A stretch of 64,000 nucleotides of DNA, taken from positions 3,720,001 through 3,784,000 of the forward strand of contig NZ_MTJN01000002.1 of NCBI RefSeq assembly GCF_002017865.1. The letters run 5' to 3'. A program made the position numbers and the translations under genes. The notes beneath the pieces were generated by a model. The model was not told the origin of the DNA. It saw only the letters and a list, made by a program, of their open reading frames with translations, and did not search any database. The first letter of the stretch is position 1; every line of letters starts with the position of its first letter. This stretch comes from Rhodoferax fermentans (GTDB lineage: Bacteria; Pseudomonadota; Gammaproteobacteria; Burkholderiales; Burkholderiaceae_C). Shown one piece after another: positions 62,163 through 64,000 of the stretch.

Positions 62163-63425
62163 ATGTCCGACTCCCCCAAGCGACCTGATACCAACCCAAG
62201 CACCACGAGTTCCTCCATGGCGATTGCTCGACAACCCATTCTGGATGCCAAACGCACAGTCTTTGGTTATGAGCTGTTTGACCGCTCGCTGACCAACGGC
62301 ACCTATTCAGCGGCCAGTGATGCCGCGCTGTTGTTCAACCTGCTGTCCAACGCCGACAGCGAAATGCGCAACACCAGCAAGACCATTTTTATCAATTGCA
62401 CCCACCGCACCCTGGCAGGCGGCCACCTTGAACTGATTGAGCCGGACCGCGTGGTACTGGAAGTGCCTCCCATGCCCGAAGACCAGTCGGAACCGGAAGA
62501 CATTGAAACCTTCCTGCAAACCATGATCGACGTCCATCGGCGTGGCTTCCGGCTCGCTTTTGACCAGACCGTGATGTCACCCGCTTATGCCAACTGGTTG
62601 CCGCTGGCATCGTTTGTCAAGGTCGAAAACAACCGGGTCTCCACCGATCAACTCAGAACCATCGTCCGAGGCCTGGCTGAACACCCCGGCATCCAACTGG
62701 TGGTGGAGAAAATTGAAACCCAGGAGGACTATGAAGCGGCGCTGTCGGCCGGTGCCAAGTTGTTTCAAGGCTACTGGTTTTCGCGCCCGATTCTGGTCAA
62801 AGGCCAGACCATCCGCCCGGCCCAGGCGGCGATCATTCACCTGATCAACCTGGTGCGCAACCAGGCCAGCACGGCCGAGATCGAAGAGGTGTTCAAACAC
62901 GACCCGACCCTGTCTTTTAACCTGCTGCGTTTCATCAATTCGGCCGGTTTTGGTCTGAGTTGTGAGATCACCTCGTTCCGCCATGCGGTGATGTTGCTGG
63001 GCCTCAAAAAACTGTTCCGCTGGGCGGCCCTGTTGATGACCACCTCAGGTGCAGCAGGTGCCACGCCCGCAGTGGGTTACGCCGCTGTGGTGCGCGGCCG
63101 CCTGATGGAACTGCTGGCGGCAGAACTACTACCACCTGAGGAATGTGACAACGCCTTTGTGGTGGGCATCTTCTCGCTGCTCGACACCATGCTGGGCATG
63201 CCGATGCGCGAGGCGCTCGAATCGATCTCGCTGCCACAGTCGGTGACCGATGCCCTGCTGCACAACAAGGGGGTGCTGGCACCGTTTTTACAACTCACCC
63301 TGGCCTGTGAAAACGCCGACGACACCCTGTTTGCAGAAACCGCGATCTCCCTGCATTTGACCGGAGACCAGGTGAACTGGGCACACCTGCAAGCCCTGGC
63401 CTGGTCCGACAACATCACCGCCTGA
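62163..63425 (+). CDS. EAL-HDOD signalling protein (YuxH-like)
   Basis: 420 aa. N-terminal EAL-like domain (IARQPILDAKRTVFGYELF) in which the EAL triad reads YEL, so c-di-GMP hydrolysis is doubtful; C-terminal HDOD domain from about residue 215 (EVFKHDPTLSFNLLRFINSAGFGL). Such proteins bind nucleotides or partners in motility and stress control. Third HDOD protein in the window, and more distant from the nth-linked pair. Confidence 0.9.
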   Translation: MSDSPKRPDTNPSTTSSSMAIARQPILDAKRTVFGYELFDRSLTNGTYSAASDAALLFNLLSNADSEMRNTSKTIFINCTHRTLAGGHLELIEPDRVVLEVPPMPEDQSEPEDIETFLQTMIDVHRRGFRLAFDQTVMSPAYANWLPLASFVKVENNRVSTDQLRTIVRGLAEHPGIQLVVEKIETQEDYEAALSAGAKLFQGYWFSRPILVKGQTIRPAQAAIIHLINLVRNQASTAEIEEVFKHDPTLSFNLLRFINSAGFGLSCEITSFRHAVMLLGLKKLFRWAALLMTTSGAAGATPAVGYAAVVRGRLMELLAAELLPPEECDNAFVVGIFSLLDTMLGMPMREALESISLPQSVTDALLHNKGVLAPFLQLTLACENADDTLFAETAISLHLTGDQVNWAHLQALAWSDNITA

Positions 63426-63436
63426 TCCACCCGGCC

Positions 63437-64000
63437 TTAGCCGCGTGGATGGTGCTGCGCGTGCAACACTTTCAATCGCTCACGCGCCACATGGGTGTAG
63501 ATGGTGGTGGTCGAAATATCGGCATGCCCCAGCAGCATCTGTACCGCGCGCAAATCCGCACCATGGTTGAGCAGATGTGTGGCAAACGCGTGGCGCAGGG
63601 TGTGTGGCGACATCGGTGAGTGGATGCCCGCTGCCAGCGCGTATTTTTTGACCAGCATCCAGAACATCACCCGGCTCATGGCGGTGCCGGGTGTGGGCCC
63701 CTTGTGGGTCACAAACAGATCATCGGTGCTGTGCCCTGCCAGCAGCTCGCCACGCGCCTGTGCCAGGTAGCGCTGGAGCCACAGGCTGGCCACCTCACCA
63801 AAAGGCACCAGGCGCTCCTTGTTGCCCTTGCCAAACACCCGCAGCACGTTGTCGCTCAGGCTGATGTTGAAGACCCGCAGCGAAACCAGCTCACTCACCC
63901 GCAAGCCACTGGCGTACATCAGCTCCAGCATGGTGCGGTCACGCACCCCTTGTGCGTTACTGATGTCGGGCGCGGCCAGCAGGGCCTCGACCTGGAACTC
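63437..64000 (-). CDS. xerD: Tyrosine recombinase XerD (N-terminus cut by window edge)
   Basis: 188 codons of the C-terminal part. Catalytic residues are visible: Arg in SGLRVSE, Lys in FGKGNKE, HTLR in [10 protein letters not shown], His in LGHADISTT and Tyr in IYTHV. The wording ([32 protein letters not shown]) is that of the housekeeping dif recombinase, not a phage integrase. It resolves chromosome dimers together with XerC. The start lies beyond 64000. Confidence 0.93.
   Translation of the reverse strand, partial: EFQVEALLAAPDISNAQGVRDRTMLELMYASGLRVSELVSLRVFNISLSDNVLRVFGKGNKERLVPFGEVASLWLQRYLAQARGELLAGHSTDDLFVTHKGPTPGTAMSRVMFWMLVKKYALAAGIHSPMSPHTLRHAFATHLLNHGADLRAVQMLLGHADISTTTIYTHVARERLKVLHAQHHPRG

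Noticed and set aside
63437..64000. Tyrosine recombinase as integrase of a genomic island or prophage
   Set aside because: Sequence is that of housekeeping XerD, and no phage genes or tRNA attachment site are seen nearby.

Overview
The window looks like chromosome of a betaproteobacterium in the Comamonadaceae (Rhodoferax/Polaromonas-like). This is inferred from the high-GC coding style, the protein families (DHOR/imelysin/DUF1513, DUF3422, zapB-like/zapA, Hsp33, DUF455), an aerobic BluB-type B12 pathway and a dispersed REP-like repeat. No database search was run. Both ends are cut genes: a small c-type cytochrome at the left and xerD at the right.

Layout. 0-10.4 kb is an iron block: a DHOR/imelysin/DUF1513 operon, feoA-feoA-feoB-feoC, an unknown Fur-type gene, then dps and a ZIP transporter. 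Four sequences closely match the Fur consensus. 10.5-12.6 kb holds oxyR divergent from a di-haem cytochrome c peroxidase, with an OxyR-like site between them. 12.7-17.2 kb carries DUF3422, a LysR regulator, a DODA-type dioxygenase, an esterase and an unknown gene. 17.3-25.4 kb is a type I restriction locus, hsdR - hipBA-like toxin-antitoxin - hsdMS fusion; the fusion is split by a complete IS5-family element with a 4-bp target duplication. 25.4-34.8 kb holds a tyrosine phosphatase, an ATP-grasp/asparagine-synthetase-like pair, a PAS-GGDEF protein, an aminotransferase, and nth between two paralogous HDOD genes.

34.8-59.0 kb is a large cobalamin region, mostly on the minus strand. Read 5' to 3' it runs btuB-cobB-cobU-btuF-btuC-cobQ-cobQ-btuD-(Cys-rich)-bioB-cbiB-cobD-cobQ(frameshifted), then riboswitch-cobT-cobS-cobC. 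Further right are a thioesterase/GNAT pair, cobK, a second btuF and bluB. I recognise five cobalamin riboswitches. Together the genes cover corrinoid import (BtuB/F/C/D), amidation (CobB/CobQ), aminopropanol arm and nucleotide-loop assembly (CobD, CbiB, CobU, CobT, CobS, CobC) and lower-ligand synthesis (BluB). CobK is the only corrin-ring enzyme seen. 59.1-64 kb is housekeeping: zapB-like, zapA, hslO, gamma-carbonic anhydrase, DUF455, EAL-HDOD and xerD.

The most unusual items are two inverted hairpin elements (36.3-36.5 kb) with an identical 25-nt loop and different, compensating stems; an abundant REP-like repeat that often sits in frame inside genes; a near-identical riboswitch duplication; a riboswitch in front of an acyl-CoA thioesterase; three cobyric acid synthase homologues; and the IS-split hsdMS gene.
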